DNA from: Cricetomys ansorgei
Lineage: Eukaryota > Chordata > Mammalia > Rodentia > Nesomyidae
Assembly: GCA_026225945.1 (NCBI GenBank)
Contig: JAMJFZ010002884.1
Location: 1,488,001 to 1,552,000 of the forward strand
Direction of reading: 5' to 3'
Length of the DNA: 64,000 nt
In this document: in pieces, positions 1 through 11,539 of the stretch
How the letters are laid out: each line of letters begins with the position of its first letter
How positions within the stretch are numbered: the stretch's first letter is position 1
The notes under the pieces: model-generated
What the model was told of the DNA's origin: nothing
The model's database searches: none
What the model saw: only the letters and a program-made list of their open reading frames with translations
Program-made: the position numbers and the translations under genes

Positions 1-49
1 AAGAGAAATCACTATTCTCTAAATCCAAATCCCTTATTGGCATTTTCTT

Positions 50-132
50 TCAACAGAATGCTAGGGATTGAATCAATGACGCCCTGCATTCTAAACAAAC
101 ACTCAACCACTGAGCTACACCATCAGCTATTA
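50..132 (-). mobile_element. ID/B4-type tRNA-derived SINE fragment
   Basis: Read on the minus strand, this has the tRNA-like head of ID/B4 SINEs. On the plus strand it shows 'gctagggattgaat' and ends 'accactgagctacacc', the complement of the A/B-box promoter part. It is diverged and truncated. The family call is from memory; ID and the ID-like head of B4 cannot be told apart at this length. Confidence 0.7.
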
Positions 133-139
133 TATGTCT

Positions 140-1410
140 TTTAATACTAGCTTCTACATGTAGGTGGCACAACATAACTGAAGATGTGTGCATTGATTTG
201 GAAAGTAAGCTATATACTTTCATTTGAGTGTAGACAACCTACCTTTCTTAACAGAAGCTATGTCACTCATTAGAAAGCAGAAATCCAAACTGGATGACTC
301 ACAGGCTGAAACATTTTGCTTGGCTTTCACAGAATGTAGATTTAACTGAGATGAATAATTGTAAGAACAAACAAACAAACAAACAATTCTGTCACTTAAA
401 GTTCATTTAGATCTATGCAGAGTCCCCTGGAACTGAGCATCAGCCAGGCTTACTGCTTTTGTTTGCTCTAATGGAGGCTTGGTTTCATGTTTTCTGTTGC
501 CAGACTCACATTACTCACTTGTCTGTGCCTGTAATGATAGAACTTGTTTCCTGATATAAATGGCTCTGGATTAAATTTATATCTCAAGTTTCAGAGGATT
601 ATTATTTATACAAACAGGAGAAAAGAGGGGGAGAAAAGGGTGAGAGAGGTTGTGCATGTGTCTTATGTGTTTGTATGTGTGCAAGTAAGTGTTTTGAGCT
701 GTTGAGGGAGGGGACAAGAGAGGGAAAACCCATAGATTGTATTTCTTAATATCTCTTTATTATTATGAAATTGCAGATGGATATCCTTGGTATAATTTTA
801 CATGGAACAAATATGCAGAACTAGTATTAACTGATGGAAAGTAAGGTTCGCAAGCACTGGTAAAATGTTTTGTTCTCAGGAGGATTAGTCATAAATAATA
901 ATCCAATAAACTTAATTGCTTATTCTTAATATATGTTTCCTGTTGTTAATTGCCATGATATTTTCTATAAACAACTCAGGAATTGAAAGTTTTTAATTCT
1001 GAGATCCACGTACACTCTCTCTCTGAGACATCAAAGCAATCAGTGGAGAATCAATTCAACTGAACATGGGATCTAAGTCCTTCATTTCTCCTTGGGTAGT
1101 CATTGCAGTAGCCAGTTGTAAACAGTTCATTCTGAGGTTTTGTCGACCAAAGTATATGGTAAAACAAGAAGTGCAGTGCTTGAAAGACATTGCTTTCCAC
1201 TGACTCTAAGAGTAGATTGGGGAAGTTGGGATAACAGCAAAGATATTCATTTCACTTGGTGAATTCAACTCCTTGGTGAGTCCCAAGGTAACATTTTGAT
1301 GTCCAGACAGCTGGTCAAGAATCTGTTCCTAAGGGTCTCTGTTTCTCTCTCTTTATTTGTCCTTCATATTTTTACTGTAGCCAACCACCAAACAGTAAGA
1401 AATATTTAAC
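140..1410. other. Single-copy AT-rich DNA, no recognised gene
   Basis: I recognise no transposon. There is a short (AACA)n run near 365-385 and a purine-rich patch near 615-650. A weak exon-like segment at 777-840 is listed separately. Confidence 0.6.
777..840 (+). other. Weak candidate exon (64 bp)
   Basis: A pyrimidine-rich stretch and 'gaaattgcag' precede base 777, and 'gtaaggt' follows base 840, so both ends resemble splice sites. One frame is open through the segment and encodes about 20 residues rich in aromatics (Y, W, F) with an N-F-T glycosylation-like triplet. The other two frames contain stops. I do not recognise a protein family. Length 64 is not a multiple of three, so it would change phase. 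In 64 kb of AT-rich DNA such coincidences are expected, so chance is the likelier explanation. Confidence 0.12.
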
Positions 1411-1412
1411 TT

Positions 1413-1414
1413 AC

Positions 1415-1445
<31 letters not shown>

Positions 1446-1472
1446 ATGTATATGTATGTATATATATATGCA
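1413..1472. repeat. (TC)n and (TATG)n simple repeat
   Basis: A pyrimidine-rich 'ctctctctctctc' run passes directly into a TATG/TA-rich run. The arginine/glutamate-rich reading frame on the minus strand here is a product of the repeat. Confidence 0.9.
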
Positions 1473-1474
1473 AA

Positions 1475-2310
1475 ATCTTCATAGATTTTCGATTTATACA
1501 CAGCAAATCTTCTTACGTATCTCACTAGTCTTCCTTTTCCCTTCACCTGCATAATTTCATGATTCATCTCCTTTGCCAGATATGCCTCTTCAGTGAGAAA
1601 TAGAAATGTCACAGGAAGCTCAGATAACACAGATTCAAGAGTTTTAAACCAAGAGATTTGGTTTAATGTGTTTCAGGATCCAGGAATACTAATTTCAAAA
1701 ATATTTATTGAGGTATCATTGAAATAGCCTTAATTCTACCCATTTAAATAAATCATTTCATAATTTTTATTCAGCTTGCATGAGAGTAGAATAATTGCTA
1801 TGATTGGATTGAAATCTTCATTTACCAAGCTCCCTGAAAGCATGCAATGAATCAGGTCCTCACGGTGCAGTTTTGGTGATGTGGATATCAAGTGTTTGGG
1901 GATTACACCATGCCAGGTTTTCTAAAGCACCTCTGCCTCTTTGTTTAGCTTTTTTTTCACAGTCTCCATCTCTATGTCTTTTATCTTTCTCATTCCTTCC
2001 CTCCAGCCCATGGTGTCTTTTTAGAGAATGTGAACTCATGGCTCTGACTCCAGTCAGTTTCTTTTTCTCTGATTCTCTATGTCTCTCTGCCTCTGTTTCT
2101 GTCTCTGCCTTTCTCTCTGTTGATCAGTCTCTCTCTGTATCATCCATATCCTTATCATCTTCCTCACTCTATCCACCACTCCCCCATCCTACAGATGAAC
2201 ATCAACATTTTCCTGCTACTCCATTATATTTGAAATACATATTCATTCTAATTTATGTAGCTTTTCATTCTCAATCCTAGTACTCATTTTAAAACTAATT
2301 ATTTTTATTA
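1475..2310. other. Single-copy DNA with pyrimidine-rich stretch
   Basis: Bases about 1940-2180 are strongly C/T-rich on the plus strand. This creates a 135-codon serine/leucine-rich frame (1873-2280) that I regard as spurious. No transposon is recognised. Confidence 0.6.
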
Positions 2311-2314
2311 TCAA

Positions 2315-2790
2315 TTGTTCATCAGGAAGGGGCAGAGACCTCATAAGCCACTCCCCCATCCATGATAGAATGATGATTAGCTCCATCTTCTGTAGGAAAT
2401 CACAGTTTCTCGGAGTTCATGAGTTCAGTGGTCACGCCATGTTGAGAAGGCAGCATTTCACAGAGCTCCTCCCCATGCTCTGGCTCTTATATTATTTCTT
2501 TTCTCTTTTCTGTGATATTCCCTAAGCCTTGAAGGTAATGATATGCTGCTTTCACCAGTTAAGAGTTTCTTCATTAATTGTCACCCAGTGGAAACAGAAG
2601 CTTCTCTGACCAAGGGTGAGATCAGCACTATAATATAGGTATATTTAGAAAACAGCTTGACAGCACAACAATTTTAGGGAAAGAATAATAAGAAATTTAC
2701 CCTCCACACCCAAGGCCCATGACCTCTCAAGCTAGCCAGGAACTTTTGACCAGTAGCTCTTGTCAGTTAGTGATTGCTCTGAAATGAAGA
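2315..2790 (-). mobile_element. L1 3' UTR fragment (rodent, Lx-like)
   Basis: The plus strand reads as the complement of a rodent L1 3' UTR. Marker phrases are 'agccactcccccatccatga' near 2346 and 'gaagcttctctgacc' near 2598. There is no coding part. The copy is diverged. Confidence 0.75.
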
Positions 2791-2809
2791 GTCATTTTCT
2801 TTATTCTTA

Positions 2810-3045
2810 TAGACATGTGTAAGGTGCAAATCACCCTAAGTAAACTCAATGGGTCTCACAAAAACAAAACAAGCAAGAAAAGCAAAACAAATAAATGAAA
2901 GTAGGAGGAGCAATATGAAAGTCAGAGGTGTTCAGTGAGAGTGGTAGGGGGATGAAAAAGGATAATAGGGAGTGAAAATGATCACAATACATTATACACA
3001 TGTATGAGATTGTTAAAAAACTTTAAAGTATTTTAAAAGGTTATT
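2810..3045 (+). mobile_element. L1 3' end (rodent)
   Basis: This is the end of a rodent L1 3' UTR in sense orientation. It starts with 'ggtgcaaatcaccctaagta' near 2824, passes through an A-rich segment and a G-rich segment, and ends with 'atgtatgagattgttaaa'. It lies next to an antisense L1 piece, so the two may be a rearranged pair or separate insertions. Confidence 0.75.
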
Positions 3046-3277
3046 TTAAACTTCATCAGCAGAAACCATAGGAAGGTCATATGAACTTCATGTCACAACA
3101 AAATATGCCAGAACACCTAGAAACACTGTTGTGGCTCCACTGACAAAGAAATCATTTATTTATGTGAGGTCAATAAGGCTGATACACCAAAATCCTTAAC
3201 CAGAGAAGTTTCCACTCACCTGCAGGGTGACATTAACAATAGACTCAATAGTTTAAATCTTGTGACTTCTTTATAAG

Positions 3278-3625
3278 TGTGGTGGTTTGAATAAGAATGG
3301 CTCCCATTGGCTCTTATATTTGAATGTTTGGTCATCAGGGAGTGGTACTACTTGAGAGGGGTTAAGAGGTTTTGCCTTATTGTAGTAGGTGTGGCCTTAT
3401 TGGAGGAAGCATGTCACTGGGGGTGAGCTTTGGAGTTTTAAAAGCTCAAGCTAGTCCCTGCATCTCTTCCTGTTGCCTGTGGTTCCAGATATAGAACTCT
3501 CAGCTACTTCTCCAGTGTCATATCTGCCTGCATGCTGCCATGCTCCCTGCCATGATAACAGTAGACTACATCTCTGAAACTGTAAGCAAGCTCTAATTCA
3601 ATACTCTCCTTTATTAAGGTTGCCA
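3278..3625 (+). mobile_element. ORR1-like MaLR LTR, 3' truncated
   Basis: It begins TGTGGTGGTTTGAAT, the usual start of rodent MaLR (ORR1-type) LTRs. It contains the family phrases 'ggtgtggccttattggagga' and 'gccatgctccctgccatgat'. The expected 3' tail ending '...aactaagaca' is missing. The element is cut at about 3625, where a different LTR fragment begins. Confidence 0.8.
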
Positions 3626-3880
3626 GTACAGAATAAGCTGAGAGAAAGCAGAGAGACAGAAGCAGATGGTTTACAACTTACAGTGCAGAGTTTACAGTAT
3701 AGCTCAGAGTGAAAGGAGGTAGTTCAGAAGATAACTAGTCAGAGTGTGCTTAGTCAGTAGTAAGTTTCCGAGGCTGAAACATTTAAGATTTGGAGATTAG
3801 ATTGTATGGAGGTTGAAACCCTTTATGACAGAGGATTGAATTAGCAAAGGATAAACTGTCCTCTGCCATGAACCCATGAG
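3626..3880 (+). mobile_element. Fragment of B1-segment LTR family (3' part)
   Basis: This matches the 3' half of the LTR family seen complete at 49609-50448. Shared features are 'agtcag' repeats, 'gattagattgta' and, near the end, 'ggataaactgtcctctgcc'. At the polyadenylation-signal position it has GATAAA instead of AATAAA. It starts exactly where the ORR1-like LTR is cut. Confidence 0.65.
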
Positions 3881-3989
3881 AATAATTAATAAATCAACAC
3901 ATCAACATCTACATAGGTAGATTTGGTTGCTTTTAGACAGTTATACAATTATATCTGAGACTGATTTTTATTATTCTTCATTTTCAAAA

Positions 3990-4885
3990 TTTTTAATTCA
4001 ATAAAAAAATCCATATAGTGCATTTTGATTATATTAACTCCCTCCCTAACTCCTTCCAGAGCTACCTTATCTTCCCTATCCACCCAATTTTGTGTTCTCC
4101 TTTTCTAACAATTACCCATTAAGTCTAACTTGTGCTGCCCATACATTCTCGGATATGTGGCCTTCCACTGAAGCATGATAAGCTTACCAGTGACCATACT
4201 CTTAAAGAAAATTGAGTCTCCATCTAGCAGCTATCAATTACCAATAGTTCCTTGGTGAGGCATGAAACCTCTTGTCCCACTTCCTTCTCCATGCTGAGTT
4301 TGTCTGTCTTGGGCTTGCACAGGTCTTGTGCATGCTGTCACAGCCTCCTCTGTTTGTGCAGTTTCTCTGCTCTATCCAGAAGATGCTGTTTCCTTGTGGT
4401 CATCTACTGCCTTGGACTCAGACACTCTGTTTCCTCTCCCATTTCTGCAATGACCCCCTAAACTTTGGGAAAGGGGCCTGTGATAGAGAGGTTTCATTTA
4501 GGACTGAGCAGTCTGGAGTTGTAGGTCTCTTAATCAGCATCTATTGAAAATAAAAGCTTCTCTGATGAGATCTTACATTATTTATGGGGATGACAATAAG
4601 ACTATCAAAGTCATTTTAATACTATATCCATTTAGTACAATAGTAGAAATAGGTTTCCGCTAGAGCCAATGACCTGTCTAGTCACAGATCCTTTCCCTGG
4701 CAACTGTGTTATTTATGGGTTTCATCTTATGAAATGTGACTGAATTTCAACCAGAAAGTGGTTGGTCACTCCGTTGTTATTCATGCCATTATTGAATTAA
4801 TGGGCATGTCTTGCCAGGCCAGTTGTTATCGTAGCCTTCAGGTTTAGCTGTTGAATTAAAATTGATGATTAGTTTTCTCCTCTGA

Positions 4886-4930
<45 letters not shown>

Positions 4931-4935
4931 TTCTA

Positions 4936-4990
<55 letters not shown>

Positions 4991-5335
4991 TAATTGAGTT
5001 ACCCTATACCAGTGCAGCAATGACCCTATTGACCTTAAGTAAAATCCAAGTACAAGGAACAGGTTACTTCATTTGGAGTTGTTGACTAGTGAGGCCCCAT
5101 AGACCACCTCCCCAACAGCAAACATTACATGGTATGGCCTATACTAATGGTGACTTTACAGAACTTGACTGGTAAGTCTATGGTGCTGAAGACATCACAC
5201 ACTTTCATCACAGAACATGAAACATATCAAAATGATACTGACCTAGAACTTTCCTCCCCACCATTTATAGTACTGGAAGAGTGTTTTAAAATTCAAATAA
5301 CCTTGATTTGGCTAAATATTATCACACACCTGGGT
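3990..5335 (-). mobile_element. L1 3' UTR (rodent, Lx-like), antisense
   Basis: The plus strand is the complement of a rodent L1 3' UTR. Markers are 'cttgtcccacttccttctcc' near 4272, 'gcttgcacaggtcttgtgca' near 4314 and 'aagcttctctgatgagatc' near 4555. Two simple-repeat blocks (4888-4987) interrupt it. The part right of 4990 is assigned with less certainty. Confidence 0.75.
4888..4987. repeat. (TC)n followed by (TG)n compound microsatellite
   Basis: A run of about 18 TC units, a short 'tttctttttctatc' spacer, then about 25 GT units. It is inside the L1 remnant. Confidence 0.97.
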
Positions 5336-6805
5336 TAGAATAAAATATTCTTAGTAGCTCTCTTAGCTCCCTTTCTCATCATCCCTGTAGTATATACAAC
5401 AGAATTCAAAAACTATGGATAGTTTCTCTCTGCCTTTAAAATGAAGTTACTGATATTGTTTTGTCTGGGCTCTTTTTGTTCCTCTGTGGGGACTTTTTCT
5501 CTAGCTACATGGACAATGATTTAATGATTACATTTTATTTTATTTTGGATTTTTGCATGGTGTATCTGTCCCTCTATCTACAATGGCAAACTGGAGATCC
5601 AAATTCCTACTGTTTAAGAATGGAAGGAATATTGGCCAAGACACATTAAGATTGGATACCTCTCTGTCCCTTACTTGCCATGTGAAATGCCACGCAAGTC
5701 ATGAGATTAATCTTACTTGTTTCCTAAGGTTCAATTTGAAATGCAAAACAAGATTATTGGGAAACAAAAATATTCTTGCCAAACTTCAAGGTCTAGGTCC
5801 TGTACTTTTCAATTCCATAGCCTGTAGATTACAAACATCTCTCTATTATGAGTTTCTGTAGAGCTTCATTCTACACTTAAGCACATAAATGCGTATGTCC
5901 ACATGACTGCAAGATGGATGATTTAGTTCAATTCTTTTCCACATTCTCCATGAAAAATGGAATAATGCCATTGTCCCCAGAATTGCTCAATTGTATCAAT
6001 TGTTAAAATCAGTAACTTTGACCAGGCAAATGTGCTACACTGCTTGACTTAGTCTCCGGATAAATGTCCTACCCTGTAATGCTAGACATTGGTTGGGTTT
6101 GAGAAAGTGAAGATCAGGATCATTGTCAAAATCAAGGAAAAATGGGTCCTGAAGAACAAAATGTTCACAACATTGACCCACAGTATTTATTACATACTGC
6201 ATATTATGGCAGTCATTTGTGTGTGCACCTTATCATTTAATGTGAGCTATATCTAACTGGACTTAGGGAAAGATTAGAGGTAGATGTTCCAAAAAAACAA
6301 AGAGAAAACACATTGATAGTAAGGAAAGAATAAACTTAGTGTCTCCAATGAGCAGAATGAAGATGGGACCTAGTGAAAAGTAGTCTAAAATGAGGTGAGA
6401 GGGGCAAGTCAGAGGTTATAAAACTTTAGTTTTCTTGGGAAATACACTTCTCTGAAAATCTTCTGAGGCAAGATGATATTTATTTCTGTAGCTCACAGCC
6501 TATATTTTGTGAATGTGTGTATGTGCGTATGGTTTGAAATAGGACTGTGCATTTCTTATTTTAACATCCTCAGGAAAGAAAAGCTTCTGGTGATTTATCT
6601 CAGTTGTTGCCTAGAAGGAACTTTCCAGTCTAATTTTCCATCATGATCTCCATTTTTTTGGGGCAAATATCTTACCAACCAGTATATTTTGTTTCTGGCA
6701 GATTGTATTTTCCTCTTGGGCTGAGGTTAGAATCTTTAAAGATCAAAGTCTTTGAAAAGACAAAATATCACTAATCTTTTTTATATTGAGATGACAGTTG
6801 ATACA
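5336..6805. other. Single-copy AT-rich DNA
   Basis: I recognise no repeat family or gene. Short reading frames of up to 102 codons have no recognisable features. Confidence 0.6.
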
Positions 6806-6808
6806 ATT

Positions 6809-6809
6809 A

Positions 6810-6853
<44 letters not shown>
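6809..6853. repeat. (CA)n microsatellite
   Basis: Nearly pure CA run with one 'cacatacac' interruption at its left end. Confidence 0.97.
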
Positions 6854-6854
<1 letters not shown>

Positions 6855-6855
<1 letters not shown>

Positions 6856-7555
6856 GTAGTACTTCAAAGAATGCTAAGGAAAGCATTTAATTTTGAGCTA
6901 TATGGCCTTGCAAACCAAGCTTGAATGATTTTTCAATAGCTTAAGTATTCTGGTGTCAGACACCTCTTGTTACTATTCTTTCTCAAAAGTGCATTAAGTA
7001 CAGGAAAGACTCAAGAACACATTCAAATGATTTGTACTAACCACAGGGAAATTTAACTCTGCTTATGATTCATGGAAATAAACAGGCCAATTGTTGCCTA
7101 TAAGGGAGGAAGTTCCACAATTTCTAAGGCATCAGTTAACCTCTTTATATAATTGTAGCATTAAGAATATTTTGTATCTCTGGATGGGTTTTATTTTTTA
7201 AACCATGGTTGATGGAAAACAGTGGACTTTCTCTTGTCCCTGGGGTTCCATGCTGACATATTTCTCTACATTGCCATTTACACAAAGGTAGTTCTAAAAA
7301 GAAGCCCCAGCTTTAACATATGGGAGACTCTCCAACTTACAAAGGCCGTCACTTGGATTGCAATCTGTTAGCTGAGCTCCCAAAATAGGCATTCAAAAAT
7401 GTATTTGTGGTTTGCCAAGTTGGAGATATCAGAGGAAGGAAGAAAGAGTTAAAAAGGAGTATGTGGGAAGAAGAACTTCCATTTTAGCCACAATCCATCA
7501 TCTACTGTTCCTACGAAAAGCCTAAACAATAAGTGATGAGGTGCGGATGGAGGTC
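6855..7555. other. Single-copy DNA
   Basis: No repeat family, RNA gene or coding segment is recognised. Confidence 0.6.
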
Positions 7556-7570
7556 TCTTCTGCATATTCT

Positions 7571-7729
7571 TTGTTTGTTTGTTTGTTTTTTTGAGACAGG
7601 GTTTCTCTGTGTAACCCTGGCTGTCCTGGAACTCACTCTGTAGATCAGGCTGGCCTCAAACTCACAGAGATCCTACTGCCTCTGCCTCCCGAGTGCTGGG
7701 ATTAAAGGCGTGTGCCACCACTGCTAGGC
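7571..7729 (-). mobile_element. B1 SINE with 15-bp target duplication
   Basis: A full B1 in antisense: a (TTTG)n tail, then 'gagacagggtttctctgtgt', then the 7SL-like body ending at 'ctgctaggc'. The flanks 7556-7570 and 7730-7744 form a 15-bp direct repeat (tcttctgcatattct / tcttcttcacattct, 13 of 15 identical), the expected L1-mediated target-site duplication. Confidence 0.95.
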
Positions 7730-7744
7730 TCTTCTTCACATTCT

Positions 7745-8384
7745 ATCTAATCATCACACATTCAATGAGTCTGTCCTGGAATCTTCACTGGGAAAGAAAG
7801 AACTTAACTGTATTGACAGAAGGTACATTCACCCATCCAGAGAGGGAAACAGTAATGTTAAATAGTTAATGTCACAAATAAAATGTGATAACCTGCTTTG
7901 ACTCTACTTGGGAAGTTCTTGTTTGGGATGTATACTTGACAAAGTAGACTCTGAATAATTAGTCTTGAGCAATTAGCTACTGTTACATTTACCCTGTATC
8001 TATCCAGGTATATGTGTGAAATGTAATAGTTAAGAAGAAATGCCAATATACATGGGCCTCTATACAAAGCTCCACTCCACCTCAAGAGTGTTCATCATGT
8101 GGCATCAGATCGTAATGTTTTTTGCTAGGCTCTGGAGATAGAGGCTTCCAGAGCTGCCTGTTTATCTGTGGAAATGGGGTTTGTAACTGCAGAAGGAATG
8201 ACTAAGTCACAAGAGGCTTACAGCTGAGATTCTTACTCCATTTATTCACGTAACATGCTTTGGATATCTTATTATATAAAAGACACTGGAATAGACACTA
8301 AAATTGTAGAATAGAAGATGATATACAGGACAATACTGCTGGTCCTTTCCACTGTATAACTTATAGATACACCTGGTAAGAGAC
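7745..8384. other. Mostly single-copy DNA, possible old repeat
   Basis: Bases about 8235-8345 loosely resemble an old mammalian repeat of the 'ttattgagcacctactatg' type. The match is too weak for a name. Nothing else is recognised. Confidence 0.45.
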
Positions 8385-8388
8385 TCAC

Positions 8389-8832
8389 TGTATTACTCCA
8401 TTTTTTATTGCTGTGATTCACATAAGAGGCAAACAAGTTAGTGAAGGAAAAATTCACAGGAGTTTCAGTTCATGGATGACTGGCTTAACTGTATCTGGGC
8501 CTCTGTTGATACAGGTCATGATGGCAGAAGGGAGTAGTTGAACAGAGCTATTCACCACATGGCAGCTCTTCATATTGTAGGAAGAATGGAGGAGACAGGG
8601 AGGAGATAGAACCAGATACAGTCTTCAAAGATATGCCCCAAGTGACCTACTTCATCTACCTAGGTTCCACCTTACACACTTCTGATTTGGAATCTATTTA
8701 CAGATTAATCTATTTATAAAGGAACAGCCTTATTATTTAATCATGTGCCAAAAGTCCCACTTCTGAATACTGCTTGCATCAAGAATAAACTTGAGTTTTA
8801 GGGAGGTGACACTATATATCCAAAAGTTAACA
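8389..8832 (-). mobile_element. MaLR-type solo LTR with 5-bp target duplication
   Basis: On the minus strand it starts TGTTAACTTTTGG and ends ...AATACA, so it has the TG...CA ends of an LTR. The flanks are ctcac (8384-8388) and atcac (8833-8837), a 5-bp duplication with one mismatch, as expected for ERVL-MaLR. The subfamily is not resolved, and no internal retroviral sequence is present. Confidence 0.7.
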
Positions 8833-8837
8833 ATCAC

Positions 8838-9425
8838 TTAAGCACATCTTTGTCATGCGCAGTATCAAATAATCAAAGTTCACTGATAGTAACAGTAGGT
8901 CAAATGTCCTAAAGACAAGAGACCTCAGGAAAATAACTCACCAACTATGGTGAATATTTGGCTTTATAAAGAAAGAAGTGAGTTCATTTCTATTACATTA
9001 TTTAATGTGCCTTGAGTATCTTTCAGGAATGAAGCTGAAAAGGACTACTGCCATGATCTCCCTAGAATGCATTCATTCATTTGATGAGTCTATTCTATGC
9101 CAGACACTATTCAAGGTCTTAGTGATAAGAACTTTAATAATATATGTGCAATCTCTGCCCTTGAGTTGCTCATAGTATAATGACAAATGATATGAGTGAA
9201 TAAAGACATATTTATATGAGTTACTGAAGCTTCATCATGACTTAAGGACTGAAGTATACAGATGTTATCAACAGATAAAAGATACTAATGACCTAAACTC
9301 TAATGCTAAGAATGAATATAAGGGAAAGATGAACGGGCATTTAAAAATGGAATTGTTAAAATGAAGGTGCTGGTCTAACTGGATATCTGTATGTAGATCA
9401 ATGCAAATAGATGCAAATTTATTAC
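8838..9425. other. Mostly single-copy DNA, possible old repeat
   Basis: Bases about 9050-9180 ('attcattcatttgatgag', 'tatgccagacactattcaag') resemble an old mammalian repeat. The rest is unrecognised. Confidence 0.45.
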
Positions 9426-9429
9426 CCTG

Positions 9430-10303
9430 CCCAAAACTCAAGACCAAGTGGATCAAGGCCCTCAACATAAAACCAGATACACTGAACCTCAGAGAAGAGA
9501 AAGTGGGAATAGCCTTGAGTACATTGACACAGGAGACAACTTCCTGAACAGAACACCAATAACTCAGGCTCTAAGATCAATGATTAACAAATGGGACTTC
9601 GTGGAACTGAAAAGTTTCTTTAAGGCAAAGGACATGGTCAATAAGACAAAACAGCAGCCTACAGAATGGGAAAAGATTTTCATTGATTCCACTTCTGATA
9701 GATGGCTAATATCTAAAATGTATGAAGAACTCAGGAAACTAAACATCAAGAAAACAAATAATCCAATTAAAAATGGGGTATAGATCTAAAACAAAGAATT
9801 CCCCAAAGATGAATCTCAAATGGCTGAGTAACACTTAAGAAATGTTTGACATCTTTAGCCTTTAGGGAAAAGCAAATCAAAACCACTTTGAGGTTCCATC
9901 TTATACCTGTCAGAATGATTAAGATCAATAACACAAAGGACAGCTCATGCTAACAAGGATGTGAAGCAAGAGGACCACTCCCTCATTGCTGGTGGGAGTA
10001 CAAACTTGTATAACCATTATGGAAATCAACATGGTGATTCCTCAGGAAACTGGAAATCAACCTACTTCAATACCCAGGTATACCACTCCTGGGCATACAC
10101 CTAAAGGAGGTTCCATCCTACCAGAAGGACACTTGCTCTACTATGTTCATACCAGCTTTATTCATAATAGCGAGGGACTGGAAACAACCTATATGCTCCT
10201 CATGTGTAGAATGGATAAAGAAATTGTGGTACATTTATACAATGGAGTATTACTCAGCAATTTAAAAAATGACCTCATGAATTTTGCAGGCAAATGGAAC
10301 TAG
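9430..10303 (+). pseudogene. L1 ORF2 C-terminal part, broken
   Basis: This is the end of the L1 second reading frame, which encodes the endonuclease/reverse transcriptase protein of the retrotransposon; only the region after the reverse transcriptase domain remains. Bases 9448-9783 encode 111 residues typical of this region (LxxKTNNPIK-like motif at the end). A stop and a deletion follow. A second frame at 9986-10303 carries the C-terminal zinc-knuckle neighbourhood in decayed form. It cannot make an active protein. The gene continues directly into its 3' UTR. Confidence 0.88.
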
Positions 10304-11535
10304 AAAACAATCACACTGAGTGAAGTATCCCAGTCCCAGAAAGACAAGCATCGTATGTAGTCACTCATATGTGGATACTAGCTCTTAAGCACAGGAGAAA
10401 GATACTAACATCCACAGACATAGAGAGACTATACCAAAAGAAAGGCCCTAATGGCGACACAGGCATCTCTCTGGTAAAGTGGAAATAGAACAGAAGGTGC
10501 AGGTCAGCTGGAGGAGGATGGGAATGGGAGCGGAGGAGACAAGGAAGGGGAGAGAGATGGAGGAAAAGAATATATGAAAAGACGACTAAAGTTGAGGGAC
10601 AATTAGGGGGTGATTGGGAAACTTTGTAGTGGAAACTCACTGGAATCTATGAGGGAGACCCTAACAAGGATCCATAGTAATAGGGAATAGGGAACCCGAA
10701 CAGGCCATCTCCTGTGGTCAGGAAAGGCTTCCAAGTGGTGGGACTGAGACACTATCCCAGCCACAAAACTTTTGACATTTGGCCTTTCCTCCCTGCAAGA
10801 TCCTCTTTTACAATAAAAAGTCTGAACCCTTTGTCAAAGGAGGGAACTCCTATCTGATATTGCAAGTTAGGCCGAGAATTAGAGGCTGGATAGCTCAGAG
10901 GTGATTTCTAATGATGCCATGCTCTGCTCATATATCTGTGCCTAGCCAGGTCTTCATCAGGGAGGCCCCTGACAGCAGCTAATGGGAGCATATGGAGATG
11001 CATTGGACAAAAAACATTGAAGAGAGCTCTGGGTATTCTGTGGAAGAGGGTGAGGATGGATTTTGGGGAGCAGAGGGGTCGAGGACACCAGGAGAACAAG
11101 CCCCACAGAGTCAACTGATCAGTACTCTTTAGGGCTAACAGAGACTGAAGCTGCAGACATGGAACCTGCTGGGTCCCCTAAATATATCTTATGGCTGTTT
11201 GGCTTGGTGCTCTTGTAAAACTCCTATAGGCTGGAGTCAGGGAGTCTCTGGCCCCTTTATTTGCCCTTGGGACCCTTTTGCTCCTGCTGGGTTGCCTAGT
11301 CCACCACTGATATAGGAAGTAGTACCCAGCCCTTGTTCCATCTTGTTATGCCATTTTCTGTTTGAGTGGTCACCCTGGGAGGATTGTTCTTATCTAGGGA
11401 GATGCTGGGGTGGGGTAGGTGGGTGCGGATTGGGTAGATCATAGAATGAAATGAGGAAGATGGTTGGTGGGGGAGCAGGGAGGAGGAAGGTCAGGATGTA
11501 TTGTACTTCAAATGAAAAATTTAAACAAGATAATC
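10304..11535 (+). mobile_element. L1 3' UTR (rodent)
   Basis: This continues the ORF2 remnant. It has the G-rich polypurine segment near 10500-10560, 'gacaccaggagaacaag' near 11083 and a final G-rich stretch followed by an A-rich end near 11510-11535. The L1 is therefore 5' truncated, with its 3' end preserved. Confidence 0.85.
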
Positions 11536-11539
11536 AGAT

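Noticed and set aside
1873..2280. 135-codon serine/leucine-rich reading frame
   Set aside because: It lies in a C/T-rich stretch, has strongly biased composition (S, L, F, P) and no domain. Such frames arise from pyrimidine-rich DNA.
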